A stretch of 64,000 bases of DNA from Dolomedes plantarius (lineage: Eukaryota > Arthropoda > Arachnida > Araneae > Dolomedidae), in NCBI GenBank assembly GCA_907164885.2, contig OU015490.1, forward strand, positions 12,202,966-12,266,965, written 5' to 3'. The position numbers and the translations under genes were made by a program. Below are positions 27,871 to 41,587 of the stretch, one piece after another. Numbering within the stretch: position 1 is the stretch's first letter; each line of letters begins with the position of its first letter. The notes below the pieces were generated by a model. It was given only the letters and a program-made list of their open reading frames with translations, ran no database searches and was not told the origin of the DNA.

Positions 27871-28299
27871 TGCTAGACAATCTGGGATTAGTAAAAAATA
27901 AATAATTCTCATCCTTCAGAAATCGTACAGCTGCTTACATCGCAGGAAGACCGAAAAATGGACTGAAAATTGCATTACGTTCTGCATCTTCCAACAACAG
28001 GATGCAAAACAGGAGAAGGATACTTTAGCGGAATGTGGCCAAGAGATAGCGCTTTCCATTCACTTCGACTGCTTCACTGCTGTTCAGCGGAAATCTGTAT
28101 ACAAATTCAATTTCATTCTCATCAGGTGGCTGTTTGTGTATAAAAGAGTAGACATTTGTCTAAGCGCTAGCTTGCTTGCTGAACCATGTATACTGTATTG
28201 AAAAGAAAAGATACAACCTTTGTGCTCGAGGAATAAACAGGAAAACCAACGTAAATAAAGCACAAATAGCAATAAGATGCAATTATTTTGCATACGGCC

Positions 28300-28331
28300 G
28301 TTTCGAAGCTACAAAGGAGCTTCTTCATCAG
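28300..28331 (-). ncRNA. Hammerhead-ribozyme-like motif (Penelope-type), candidate
   Basis: On the minus strand the order is CTGATGA (28331-28325), one extra A, stem GAAGC, loop, stem GCTTC, then GAAAC (28304-28300). This matches the hammerhead core CUGANGA - stem II - GAAA. Penelope-like retroelements are known to carry minimal hammerheads in their terminal repeats. Stem I is weak here (only about three pairs seen), the extra A breaks the usual closing pair, and no cleavage-site strand was established. It may be a decayed copy. Confidence 0.4.
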
Positions 28332-28339
28332 TGCAACGA

Positions 28340-29060
28340 ACTTAGTAGCAGCTCAAAAATCCCAAGAATAAGCCTTTGGCATTGTCTTCGGCTGTATTGC
28401 TTTGAAGGCACCAGGCCTTATAATACTGGAAACTGTGCAAGTAATAAAGATAGCAAAGACGACTCTTCTTATTTTTCGTAAGTGTTTCGCTCTTTTATTC
28501 CTCTACAGAATCTTCTACTGAAAAAAAAACCCGATCTAAATAGGGATATTAGTCAGAAGATGGATAACGTCCATGTAGGGAATCGTTTGTGAAGAGGAAG
28601 CTTCAAACACTTACACCTCTGTGCTGTGCAAGCAAGTAGTTCATACCTTTTGTATCAACTTGAAAAAAAATTAGCTTGCTTTAATGTGGTTTACATTTGG
28701 ATCTATAAATTTTCACTCTCGTAATTTTTCAACTTAAATAAAGCTATTTGGACACTGATTAGTTTTTCTCTTTGATTATGATATGATTTTTTCCACTTTT
28801 ACTAAAGAAAAGATATTTTGACATTGGTAATGACATGAGTTACAACAGGTCTGATAAACTTACGTAAATGCATGATCCAGCTCCAACTATCTTTTACCGC
28901 TTTTTCTTGGACAATTCGTGAACTTGCCATTTATTGTCAGATACATCGCGAATTGTCCAGAATTTGGACAATGGCCGAAAAATACATACACATATATGAC
29001 CAGGGGTAAAATTAGATTTTTTTTTAAAATTTTTTATTGATTCGCATAATTAAACATATG
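28340..29060. other. Non-coding stretch
   Basis: No supported gene. The 101-codon frame at 28176-28481 runs antisense over the hammerhead-like motif and has no domain. Confidence 0.4.
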
Positions 29061-29461
29061 CACTGTAACAATTATTGAGCTGTATAAACAAACTCTTGAT
29101 AACTTTTGAACCATTGGCGAGATTCAGTGAAAACTTGGCTTTGAATTCAGGGCATGTTGGGATTTGTTTGAGCATGTGTACTCGTATTGTTGTTGTTGTT
29201 AATTTTTCGTTGAAAATGTTAAAATGCAGCGTTTCTGAGCGTATATCCACCGTCAAGGGCTACTAGTCGAGCAAAAATTATTGCAGAATTTTGCTCTTCG
29301 TCTGCGCCACATCATAGCCAATGGTGACATGCATATCGAGGATGCCATAAACTAAATCCGATTATCTGTAGTTACTTTTCAAATTTGAAAAAAAATTTTG
29401 AACTCAGTAGTATTTTAAAATTTGATTTTTTATTTCATATAGCTCAATAATTGTCACCCTG
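29061..29461. mobile_element. MITE of about 400 bp
   Basis: The left end has CACTGTAACAATTATTGAGC at 29061. The right end, reverse-complemented from 29461, reads CAGGGTGACAATTATTGAGC. The repeats continue for about 30 bases with mismatches. TA follows the right end; the left TA is not perfect. The short antisense open frame inside is not a recognised protein. Confidence 0.6.
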
Positions 29462-29919
29462 TATAAAGTAATAATTACAAGATAAAAATAACATTTTATA
29501 TACCATGTTTTTAAATTTTCTGTTGAAACATATAAACTTGACAATTCTATGTATTAATAAATTCTTTTTTAAAATTTTTTTGACGAATTATCCCATCAAC
29601 TTCAAAGAAAATGAAGTTAACTTGCTTTTAACTTTTCGTTCCCGTTCCAGCCAATAGATGGCTGCACCAGTCTACAAAACAAAATTAATTGAAAATAACA
29701 GAAAATTAATTTAATTCTGCTTAAAGATGGCTAAAAATGTTAAAGAAATTCATTTTTATCGTGTTCTGAGCTATTCTAAAAGTTTCAAATGTCTAGTTAG
29801 TCGGGAAGTTAGTTAAAAATCGATTGCAAAATTTTTACTTGTCAAATACACACACAAACACACAAACACACAAGAAAGCAAGTTAATAAAAACATGGTAA
29901 AAATACAAACTTAGCTACA

Positions 29920-30065
29920 TATCCGGTACGCATAGATGCCTTTGCAGTTCTAGCGAGTATCCTAGCTATTTACAAAATTTTGGATACCCTGAGGAAGAAT
30001 GTCCGTGGTTTATCTGCGGAACCACTCTTGAACGGCGTCCTGAATCGCTGCAACATTAGCACATG
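29920..30065 (-). pseudogene. Possible mariner transposase C-terminal scrap
   Basis: On the minus strand AIQDAVQEWFRR, a stop, TTDILPQGIQNFVNS, a stop and further residues resemble the mariner ending (..WLR.QP..FY..GI..L..RW..CI). The resemblance is weak and the ends are not visible. Confidence 0.3.
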
Positions 30066-30619
30066 GGCGGCATTTAAATAAATTCACTAAACCATCTGAA
30101 CATTGTACACAGTGACAGACACAAATTTTGTCTCCATTAATAACTTTATTAATATGGTGCTTTAACAAAAATTAAAGCACCACTTGCTGGACCTGTTTGA
30201 ACGATTCCGTCTCACGTCCGAATTTAGCCAACATGTGTAAGCATGGTTTAGCAGCTTACAAACAGTGTGACAATAATAGCTTTGGTCCATGACATGGAAC
30301 ACCATCTACCGGCGCAAACGCAAAACTCTAATATATTTAACCACCGCCACTGATCAAAAATCACTCTTTCATTTGGGCTACCCTTCATATAAAGTATGCG
30401 TGTGTATAAATATAAACATAATAAGATGATTTTCATTTACATTATAAAATTATATTTATTTAGACAACATTTCAGTTTCTTCAAGCCAAATACCTCTTAT
30501 ACAATTTTTTTCTATCTTCCGTCATTAATTGATCTACTATGTGCTTGTAATACTTTCAAGTGGATGCTAAAAAAGTTTACCAGCATTAACCTTCCCGTAT
30601 GATACAAGTTGGAGAAGTC
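30066..30619. other. Non-coding stretch
   Basis: No gene supported. 'tttaacaaaaattaaagcacca' forms a local inverted repeat with 'atggtgctttaa' at 30153-30183. Confidence 0.4.
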
Positions 30620-30717
<98 letters not shown>

Positions 30718-30760
30718 ATATGTATTATATCTATGAATATTTATGCATATATATACACAC
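30620..30760. repeat. (TA)n microsatellite with TATG tail
   Basis: Pure TA to about 30705, then TATG and imperfect ACAC units. Confidence 0.95.
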
Positions 30761-31702
30761 ACTCTTACATGGATTTAGAAAAAATTATTTGCAGGTGCAT
30801 AGTAGCAAGGTTTTATATACAATACCTGATACGAAAACTTTATTCATTTTTAAATGCGCATTTATACATGCACAATACTTATTAAAATCTTTGACAAGTC
30901 TACAGCGTGTGTGGAACTAAAGTCTTCGAGGAATATATTTTTAGTGGTTTCAATGCAGTAGATATGCACGTATATTTTTTCGATTGAAAAATTCCTTCAT
31001 ATCAGTTATTAGAAAATATTTGATTTACTATAATGAGGGTTAAGATAATATGTTTAAAACAAAGTATGCCAATGCAGTCAATAGTAAAAAATTTTACTCA
31101 TACAAGCAGAAAAAAAGTGCATATTACCATAGACTTCCTGCTATTGAATTAAGAAAAAACCGCTATTGGAAAAGTGATGAAAGATTCATAATATTAATGG
31201 TACAATTTTGGAAATCATTATGTTCAACGACCTAGAATGTACTATATTCTAGCCAAAGAAAGATGATGTGAGATAATATTTTAAATAAAAGTTTATACTT
31301 GTGAAACGAATTTTATTGAACAGTTTACGAACAAATTGCATTGATGTCAATACAATAATAAGATGAATATCATTAATAAAATACCGTAAGCGTTCTTAAA
31401 CTATAAAAGTAACTTCCATCTATTATGGTTGTTAAAGAATTTGTCCATGTAGACAATCTCGTAATTTTATAGAGAGTTGTAAAATAGTCTAAAAAACCAC
31501 TTAGTTACCGGTTTCATAAAATCAAAAGAGTAAAAACGACAGCAAAATTAAATAATTAACATTTTTATTTTATATTTTTTCTACTTTAATAGAAAAGAAA
31601 AAAATATTTTTCTCTTTTCTTTAAGGCATAATAAAATTAAACATTAATTTTAATGCAGTGTTTTTTTTAAAGTGAGAGAAAAAATGTTATTTACATATAT
31701 AA

Positions 31703-31708
<6 letters not shown>
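30761..31708. other. AT-rich non-coding stretch
   Basis: The 61-codon frame at 31050-31235 has no recognisable domain. Nothing else seen. Confidence 0.45.
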
Positions 31709-31735
<27 letters not shown>

Positions 31736-31829
31736 TACTCAATTAAAAGAAGCATACTGATGTCATTCTATTTATAGTTGATTAAGGCAAAATGTTTGAA
31801 ACCTTGAAACTGATATCTCGGTAGGAAAG
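31709..31829. repeat. (TA)n plus 95-bp dispersed repeat, copy 2
   Basis: The unit at 31735-31829 differs at one base (C/T) from 22528-22622. In both places TA microsatellite precedes it, and here TA-rich sequence also follows. The near identity suggests recent movement or gene conversion. Confidence 0.85.
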
Positions 31830-32724
31830 ATTATATATATGTATATATAATGTATTCTGAGTACAAATGAATTAAGTTACTTTTATCATCTTATTTTTGT
31901 TAATTATTGCATTCATAATAAACTATATTTAAATCAAACATTACAAGTGCAAACATTATATGTCTATCGTATAAAATCTGATATATTAAAAACACATTTT
32001 AAAAACATAAAAAAGGAATATTAGTAATTTTTTATATGTATTTTATAATATTTAATATGTTACGTATAGTGATATTTTTAAGAAGTGATATTTTATAAAG
32101 AGCTAAATAATTGTTTACTAATAAACGCAAAATATTTATCTACGGTGCATGGATTATGTAGTTATTTATGATATAAAGGGCATCTAAAAAAATTAAAAGA
32201 AAACTGCTTGAATTTCCTATGCGACAAATGCTTTGATAAACTACGTAAAAGGACGATATTACTTTAGTATGTTATCAGAAAGAAGTAAATTTTTAAAATA
32301 ACTTTACCACTTCTCTATTACTTTGAATATATTTGCAGTGCTTTTAGAGAAAAAAAATATTTATCGAAAAAACTATTTTGATTAGTAAGTCTTACCATTA
32401 ATAACGTTTAATACAATAGCACAATACATAATAAGGGAAACATATTCACACAAAAAGAAGTGTAATAGCATTATTCTCACAAGTTTGCATCTCTTTGGCT
32501 TATATATATATATATAATCCAACTGAAATAACAGCAATCGACTTTGAGAGAAGTAATATCAAATTTGTAGACAAAAATTAAAATACAAACTTCACAGAAA
32601 TTAGAATGAAATTATTTTTCATTCAAACGACGATAAGAAGAGATACTCCTCTAAACTAGTTCAATTTTATCTACTGCAAAATACACCCGTCGTCAATGAA
32701 ATTAATATATGTATTAAATCTTAC
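31830..32724. other. Probable intron downstream of exon B
   Basis: AT-rich DNA directly 3' of the exon B donor on the minus strand, with a small TA array at 32502-32517. No further esterase-domain exon was found here. Confidence 0.5.
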
Positions 32725-32728
32725 CTAT
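32719..32728 (-). other. Splice donor of neuroligin-like exon B
   Basis: Read on the minus strand the junction is ATAG|GTAAGATT. It follows the first base of a codon, so exon B could be joined to the same acceptor exon as A without a frameshift. Confidence 0.8.
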
Positions 32729-33211
32729 TGCTGGTGCGTAGATATTCAAAAAGAGGCAATCTTCGCTCTGATTCACAAGGTGAGTCCACATTTTCCTCAG
32801 GAATTTCAACCTGCCGAGTGGCATCGCTCTGAGGGCTTCAGTTTCGTTCTTGATATCCGGGAGCTTCTGCGGACACACATTACCGTAACTATCGGCCACC
32901 CTGATGCCTTTCCAGTGAGGGGAAGTCACGGGCGGCATGAACCGAAGAGCGCCAGTGGGTGCTCCTGCATAGGGAACACCCAAAAACACCTCCACCGGCT
33001 GAAGTTGCCGATTCGTCAATGTGCTTATAAAACCACGTAGAGTACCGTAACGGGTGTGCACAACTCTCGTACTTAAATGTCTAGAATCTAATTCCATTTG
33101 GTACAGGGAGGCTTTCAAGCGTATGCACTGGTTGACGATCAACAGCAGGTATGGTAATAAGTTGATCAGTGAGGGTTTTCGAAGTTTCTTTGAGTTATTC
33201 ATAGAGTTCAT
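32725..33211 (-). CDS. Neuroligin-like protein, first coding exon (copy B), partial
   Basis: It has the same architecture as copy A: a charged start, then the hydrophobic segment LINLLPYLLLIVNQCI as likely signal peptide, then the esterase N-terminus from RHLSTRVVHTRYGTLRG. The same hallmarks are visible: VEVFLGVPYAGAPTG, LRFMPPVTSP, NVCPQ, and EDCLFLNIYAP with the NQSED sequon. Over 120 aligned residues 94 are identical to copy A. Differences cluster in one stretch (GRLKFLRKMWT here, GRFRHLQKLLP in A), while the N-terminal 40 residues do not align. An in-frame TAA lies upstream of the ATG at 33211; a second ATG at 33202 is also possible. The exon ends G|GTAAGA at 32725/32724, phase 1 as in A. 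No continuation of the protein was recognised between here and exon A. Confidence 0.88.
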
Positions 33212-33997
33212 TTTATAGATTTACATAATGGACCATTATAACGTAGATATTATGAGGCTATTTCTACCCGAATAAGCTCAGTAAGGTTGAAATTCCGACA
33301 GACAGGTGATTGTAAACAGATTAGTTCAAGTTTAGACTACCTTTCATATGGATTTGATAGTTTAAAAATCATTTCTATAGACGAATGAAGTGATGAATTT
33401 AATGGATAGTAAAACTAAGATAAGTTACTTTTAAACTTTATGTATCCTTGTTTAAAACATATTAAAATAGAAAAAAATTAGTAATATAAAAAGAATGAGA
33501 GAGTTTCTATAATTTTGTCTTTCTTTTGGGCAATAAAAGCAAACAAATACCTAAATAATTGTTTCGTAAATTAGCAATAAATATATATTAACAAATATAT
33601 TATATAGAGCATCATATAACTGACCTACATAAAGTTTCGTAAATTTAGATAGGGAGCTTTTGGTAAGAAATTACTGATTAAAATTTATATTTCATCCACA
33701 AGAAATACATTCAACACGTAGTCTGGGTTATCTAGATGACCTAATCAACGAGAATTCTCGCTGTGTGTAATTTCTCACCGATCGAAAAGATACGAAAGTT
33801 GCAGATGAAAAGGCGACTAACTCAACGATCACGAAACTAGCGAACCTCTCATTGGGAACACACAGAGACGAAGCTCCAGCGCTTCTCCTCTGACGACTAC
33901 AAATATCCACGAGAAATTCCAGGTCAAAAGGAAGTCTGTTGAGATCGGCGCATGCGTTGCAGATATCCACCTGGAAAGAGAGAATCTCTCTGGACTT
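33212..33997. other. Upstream region of exon B, possible 5'UTR/intron
   Basis: A GC-richer patch lies at 33750-33970. On the minus strand it holds a donor-like ATCG|GTGAGAA at about 33777. This could be a non-coding first exon, but no transcription start is visible. The 80-codon antisense frame here lacks any domain. Confidence 0.35.
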
Positions 33998-34066
33998 AAA
34001 GTTTAATGAACAACCAACTTAGTTTCACAGAGTTCGCCTTCAAATAGTAATTTAATTATGCAAATC
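33998..34066 (-). promoter_or_regulatory. Conserved upstream element of exon B (octamer/homeobox-like)
   Basis: It is the counterpart of 5682-5752: AAAGTTTAATGAAC, a variable spacer, then TTCAAATAGTAA and TTAATTATGCAAATC. In gene sense it presents GATTTGCATAATTAA. It is about 0.8 kb upstream of the exon B start. Conservation inside otherwise divergent flanks supports function. Confidence 0.55.
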
Positions 34067-34735
34067 TCGAAAGAGAGTTTTTACGTTCAGTATATATTCA
34101 TGAAAGCGCGAGTTTTTATCCAGCATTATTTGGAGGATTTCGCTCGAAAGATATGAATTCTCTTTTTCAGATATGTGATCTAAAATTGAGAAGTGCATTT
34201 TGACAGTAATGGAGATCTGCCTAGTTTAAATGTAGTAAAAAAATATTTTGAACTGCAGGAAAGAGAAAACATTTTCTGTTCTGCTATACTATTTACTCAA
34301 AAGGGATGTGCATTGCAATTATACCTATTTATAAGCTCAAATTTTGATAACATTTATAAGACACGGTGAAAATGTCTATTAAGAAGTTGAAGAAACATCT
34401 ACGTGTTCAAAACATTCTAGGTATTTCAAAATGTTACAATTGAAAAGGAATAACTGTAATTTAATCAACATTTTCAAGTTCTGAAAAACCTTTAAAAACT
34501 CACTTTTGTGTTTTTAAAAATATATTTGAATGCATGTTTTTCGCAATGACATCTACGGCAACAAGTAACATTCAAAAGTATGTTTGAAAGAAAAACATTA
34601 AGAAAACTCAATAAAAGTGGCATGAATAACGCAGTTTTTACTATTGTTTAAAAATAAAAAAAAATAGGAACTGCACCAGTAAATTTAAATCCTATACAGG
34701 ATAATATTATTATTTGGAAGTTATACAAACAAACA
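34067..34735. other. Non-coding stretch
   Basis: No supported gene or repeat. Confidence 0.45.
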
Positions 34736-34744
34736 AACACACAA

Positions 34745-34839
<95 letters not shown>

Positions 34840-34849
34840 CGTATATATA

Positions 34850-34885
<36 letters not shown>
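34736..34885. repeat. Compound microsatellite (AC)n(AT)n(ATGT)n
   Basis: AC repeats, then TA, then TATG repeats. The last repeat ends at the TA target of the adjoining MITE. Confidence 0.95.
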
Positions 34886-34887
34886 TA

Positions 34888-35270
34888 CCGTAAAATCTTA
34901 AGTAAAATACGCACTTTTTTCCCATTTTAGTCCTCAAAAATGAGGGTGCGTATTATACTCTTGTACAAAAAAAGTAGTTTTAAGCATTGAATAAATGACA
35001 GACAATACATGAGATGCATTTCAGTGAAAGTGGTCAAGACTGATAATTTCACAGTATTACTTGCTTTGAATTGATTAATTAAGTATTTTTCTATCAAACT
35101 TGACGTTTCTGTTTATTTTTATTACAAATTTTATTTAGGCTAATGAATATTTGTGCAATTTTTAAATAAAATATTGAAAATCTATGAGTGCGTGTTAAAC
35201 TAAATTTTTTTCCGAAAATTTCGCGCAAAATCAAGCATGCGGATCAAACACGGGTGCGTATTATAGTCAA

Positions 35271-35273
<3 letters not shown>
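34888..35273. mobile_element. MITE of 386 bp inside a TA microsatellite
   Basis: The left end reads CCGTAAAATCTTAAGTAAAA then TACGCAC. The right end, reverse-complemented, reads CACTTGACTATAATACGCAC. TA flanks both sides. Inner copies of 'gggtgcgtattata' lie near both ends (34943 and 35252). No transposase. Confidence 0.6.

Positions 35274-35352
<79 letters not shown>
35274..35352. repeat. (TA)n microsatellite
   Basis: It starts at the right end of the MITE. Confidence 0.96.
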
Positions 35353-35357
<5 letters not shown>

Positions 35358-36482
35358 TACTAATTGGCTATATGACTAGAAAAGTTCTTTAAAATGTAGA
35401 GGATAGTTTCCAGTATTAAAGTGCTGAAATAACTATTTATGGAATCCTGTGGTACTGAAATGTTTTTTTCTTCTTTATAAATCATGCAGTTTCTAGTTAT
35501 ATTTGCTCAGAATCTAAATGGAATGAGTAAGTATTGGGAAATGCAGATCATTAGAGCGGCTTCGACGTAGTTTAAAAATTTATTTGAAAATAGAAGTAAT
35601 GAGCAAAAAGACTGCTTATCTTAACGAAAATTTCAGTTATAATAATTTTAACGGTCTTACTTTTAAAGAGATTTCCAATATTATCAACAAAATTATTCGT
35701 CCATTAATTATGGTCTGTCAACAACTGATAGAAACTTTCTGCTCTTAGGTTTCAGTGTTTTTACCGTCATTTAGTTCTTATCTTATTTCTTGCGAAAGAA
35801 ATACTTTAACAAGAATGTTAGTTTTTATCTAGCTAGACATTTATTGCCCTTGATCATGCCACTGATACCTATGCTATAAATTTATTAAATTTTATTTGAA
35901 ATTATACATTTGGTTTCATATATTGAAAGAGTATTTTTTCTCTACGCTCAGTGTAGAAATATATATCTGAATGATGTCGAAATACACATATAGTTTTATT
36001 TATAATTAGCTCAAAATTTAGTTGGCATTTTATTCTAAAAGTTGTTTAAATCATTTTTTTTAATCATAAGATGTTTGTAATTTCCCCGCTGTACTTTCAC
36101 TGTGTGATATTTTTTTAAACTTCTTTTCCGTCTTTGTCTGATGTAAAATTTAGATTATGTCTTACTTCCCCATTGGAGAAGTTTCACTTCTTGAATTTCT
36201 GTCAAACCATAATTTCGATGTTCCTTAAATTATGTGTATGCTTATCTATAATGCAAACTTTTATTTGTTCAGTTTTAGCTAATATTCATTCAAGATATAG
36301 ATTCTGAGCATTTATTTTTGTTTACACCAGAGCAATAACTTGATTTGACAGAACCTTCCTTAGATATATTCATAGATGGGCCCGAGTTGGCTTAGTTGTG
36401 TTACGTTGGGAATACTGTGCTCATGTTTCACGACAAGTGATTTGGCATTAAAAAAATAAATAAGTATATATATATGTGTGTG
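35353..36482. other. Non-coding stretch
   Basis: AT-rich DNA without supported genes. It ends in TATATATATGTGTGTG, the insertion point of the following LTR. Confidence 0.5.
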
Positions 36483-37024
36483 TGTCAGTCAGAAATTAAA
36501 TTGGAAAAGAATAATTAAGTTAAATTTAAAGGGGACTTAGGGATTAATCATTTTTGTGGCGCGAAAAAGCCACTAGTTTTTATATTTGAAGACGCGCTAC
36601 GGGGGAAATCGGGAGAATACCCGTGTACAGTAATTGAAATTCGATTCGCAGTGAAATGAAGCTCCATGCAGAGAGATTATTTTTAGATACTGTATAGGTT
36701 TGGCAGGGAGAAACTTCTAGAAAATTCTAAATTGGGCTCTGCGAATGTGCCAGGAGAGTGGACACGCGGTTTTAGACCTCGAAATCAGGAGAGAGTGGGA
36801 TAGAATTCAATGCCGACGGACGTGTGTTCGTCGAGTCTCTAAGTTCAAAATGGCGAGAGCTGAACGCGCTGATTTGGAGCTTTTGTTAGTATGACAAGGA
36901 AATAAAGTGAATTTATACAAGTTACGGACTGATTCTCTGTTCTACTATTCTTCCACTCGCCACTAATATTAACGGATGATGACTGCATTTTAAGTTGTGA
37001 GAACAGGCAACCACACGCCTGTCA
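36483..37024 (+). mobile_element. Solo LTR, same family as the element at 60.3-62.3 kb
   Basis: It begins TGTCAGTCAGAAATTAAA and ends CACACGCCTGTCA. Colinear words shared with the LTRs at 60284 and 61777 include 'taaatttaaaggg', 'ttgggctctgcg', 'gtgtgttcgtcgagtctcta' against 'gtgtgtttcgctgggtctcta', and 'acgcctgtca'. No internal domain or second LTR lies beside it. Such solo LTRs result from recombination between the two LTRs of a full element. Confidence 0.8.
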
Positions 37025-39042
37025 TAAATATATATCTGCATGCATGTATATAAATATAAAGCTGTTTCTAATTATCTCATTTAACAGAGTTTGTTTGCTT
37101 TATTTTCTCCAAATGACAGATTTTTTGTTTTCTATGAGTAGATAAAACTTCTTCCAAATTCATTCTGGAATTAATATGGAAGGCTTCATTTGTAGATAAA
37201 TGCGTTAATACCATCATATCATCACACCACATCGAACTTGCACGTCATACCTTCCAAAACTTCAATTTTACAATTTTCTAGACATTTTATAAGTTGAGGT
37301 TTCAAATGAAGAATTAACTAGGTTTTATTCATCACAAAGTGAAAAATTACAGTGAGAAAAGTTTAACTTAAAAGAGTAATTTTCAACACGAAGCGATAAC
37401 TGAAACTATTGTGCTGGTTCGGGGTTTATCTATGTTATGTTACATTAAAAAAAAAAAAAAAAACGAATTTATCAAGTGTGTTTACCTCAAATTCAAGACC
37501 AACTTTCTAATGTACACACTCATACGCTAGCAGTTTCATGTACTCAATTAGAAATAAAGATTTTTGCAAGTTCCTCATAAAATAAAATTTAGTTGGGAAT
37601 TTAAGTAAATATTTTAATATTTTTCTAATAGGTAAAAGGCTTAGCCTTAGTACTTTTCTTTTCATCTTGCTCATAACTAAATGTCTAACTTATAATGGCC
37701 ATCTATTATAAGAAATAATCTTTTTAATAATTTTCTATATAATCAATTTAAAGTATTTAAATGCTTTAGTGTTATACATGTATTCAAAGAAAGTTGATTT
37801 AACAATCCGTGAATACCAATGTGACTAATTTCATATATGTCTGGCTTATATAATTTATTATAACCACTTGCAAATGGAGTCAATTTCAATTCTTTTATTC
37901 TGGAATTGAGGCAATGTTATCTTGTGTTATTTACACAGACATGGGAATTTTTACTAGAATCTGTAAATTAGTTTTTACCTATAGCGACTTTCAAAGATGA
38001 ATATAAAAACCCCAGTCTTTGTCTAGACAGAGAGGATTTGGGATTCAGACATTTCGATGGGCCTAGATGTCTCTTCCGATGTAAATACTTTCACAATTCA
38101 CCCTATTCTAAGTGCGATATATATATATATATATAAATATATGGGTGGGTGTGTGTATGTTTGTTGTATCTACAATTTTACACACCAATTTTACATGTAT
38201 CTTAAAAACACTTATTCGTTAATTCGTCATTTCCTTATGACAATATTTGTAGTATTTTCGCTCCCATTATGAAGTCTTATCTTACTCATATGACACTATC
38301 ATTGGGTCTAATTAGTGCTATACATCAACAAAGATAGGAACTCGGTGTTCATAAGCTTCTCTAGGCTTAAATAACTACACTTACAAATATTATACCCACA
38401 CTTATGGCCTCTAATATAAAGACTTTATCCAGCCCTGTGTCGATCGTTTCCCTCTACTAGAATCCGGTGTTTGATGTACATACACGTGTTTAGTACTCGC
38501 TTACTCTTTGTCATAGTCTACGAGGAGGAATCTATTCCGAGAAATCCAAGACAACACTGTACTTTAAAGTCCAAAATGGGTAATCTATATGAGTTACCAC
38601 TAGGATCAGTACCTAATGGACACAATTTTTACTTTTCACAAATAAGTTGAAAATTTTTTATTCTCACCATTGAAATGAGGTGACCTATTTTTTCTTCTCT
38701 TTACGGTGATTGGAGAGGAGGCGAAGTGTGAATTTTTCACTTAAGGACAAAGTACGAGAGTGTCGATTCAGTAAAATATTTTGCACCCATTAGGTAAATA
38801 AAAGAATTTAATAATTTACATTATACTGTAGATTACCACTCAACAAATAGAAATTGGTTAATAAGCTTTAATTTTTTTTAGTGGATAACATAAATTAAAT
38901 TCCGAACAAAGAGAAGATCACTATACAAATATAAATCAAGTAAACCATAAAAAAGGAAATTTGTAAACAACAGTTCATAAAATTCGAAATGGTAAATACA
39001 TTACTATTCAAAAGGAAACATGAGAGGCCATAAATCCAATAC

Positions 39043-39045
<3 letters not shown>
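37025..39045. other. Non-coding stretch
   Basis: Contains a poly-A tract at 37446-37463 and a short TA array at 38117-38137. No gene was recognised. Confidence 0.5.
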
Positions 39046-39084
<39 letters not shown>

Positions 39085-39356
39085 AGGCTCAACAGTCCGA
39101 TGTGGGCCAGGACCGGCGGTACCCTTCTCCGTATTTCTTGACCTTGGGGTTTGGGGTGCGATATAGCATACGTCTCAGTCATGTGTTCAACCTGACGTGG
39201 GACCCCCAGAGTGTAGGTCCCAAGCATGCTTAGTCCTCATTTTATCGACCCACTCAAGGGATGAAAGACTAAGTCAATCTTGTCCAGTCGCAGGGTCGAA
39301 CCCTGGACCTGTGGGATGGTAGGTTGACACTTTTAACCACTACGCCACCAGACTTC
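39046..39356 (-). repeat. tRNA-derived SINE, type C, ending in (TA)n
   Basis: On the minus strand it begins near 39356 with A-box TGGCGTAGTGGTTAAAAG (39330-39350) and B-box AGGGTTCGACCCT (39292-39304). A body of about 210 bases follows, ending GACTGTTGAGCCTTCAGT, and then a TA tail (39077-39046) instead of poly-A. The body differs from types A and B. Confidence 0.78.
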
Positions 39357-40895
<1,539 letters not shown>

Positions 40896-41359
40896 TATAT
40901 ATATATATATATAAATAAACCAACAGAGATTGTTAAAAGAATACGAATATAGACAAGAAACAAACAGAAATCAAGCACTCTGGGCATCCACGCACCAACG
41001 GCAAGATTCTGTATAAGTGCCGGAACTGAACCGTAAAACAACATAGAGGTAACCGACAGGTCTCGTCATCAGGGAGCCTAACCAAATCAGTTACCTCAAA
41101 GGGAACTTTCTGAATAGGATGTAGGTAAGCCCAAAAGACATCCCAAGGCCCCGGGTCCCACAAGGAAGCAATTAGTCAAAAGAAAATGAAAAGACAAACA
41201 CAACTTATAGTATGGGCTCAACGCACCGTACATGCAAGCACACAAATAATCCTAATGCAAAGTAAAAGATGTATACACACCCCAATTCCGTAAGTGACGG
41301 TTATAGCGAAACAGCAGGCAATTCTATCCTTGAAGTTACGTCATTGTAACATTACTACA
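40896..41359 (-). mobile_element. Candidate LTR (edge only)
   Basis: On the minus strand GGGGGGTGGCGC, a purine-rich tract, is followed by TGTAGTAATGTTAC, a plausible PPT and LTR start at 41359. Moderately GC-rich sequence follows down to a TA tract at 40896-40911. A second copy was not found, so the far end is undefined. The open frame at 40933-41163 is within it and unrecognised. Confidence 0.35.
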
Positions 41360-41587
41360 GCGCCACCCCCCATTACAGCTTAACCAAATGAAAACAAATT
41401 CTATTCTAAACATCTTTAAAAATTCCTGAGTCTAAATGCCATTTTTTTAAACTTTTAAATTGCCGAAATTTTTAGGGAAATTGTTTTTACTTAAGTTTTC
41501 CTCGAAAATGTTACCTGCCTCCAAAAAATCCCCAGCGTTGTTATATATATTTTTTATTCTGTAAAGTTGTGAGTAAAAAATATTATA

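Noticed and set aside
27573..27905. Second overlapping frame over the non-LTR fragment
   Set aside because: It is an out-of-frame shadow; only the other frame carries the Cys/His motif and family pattern.
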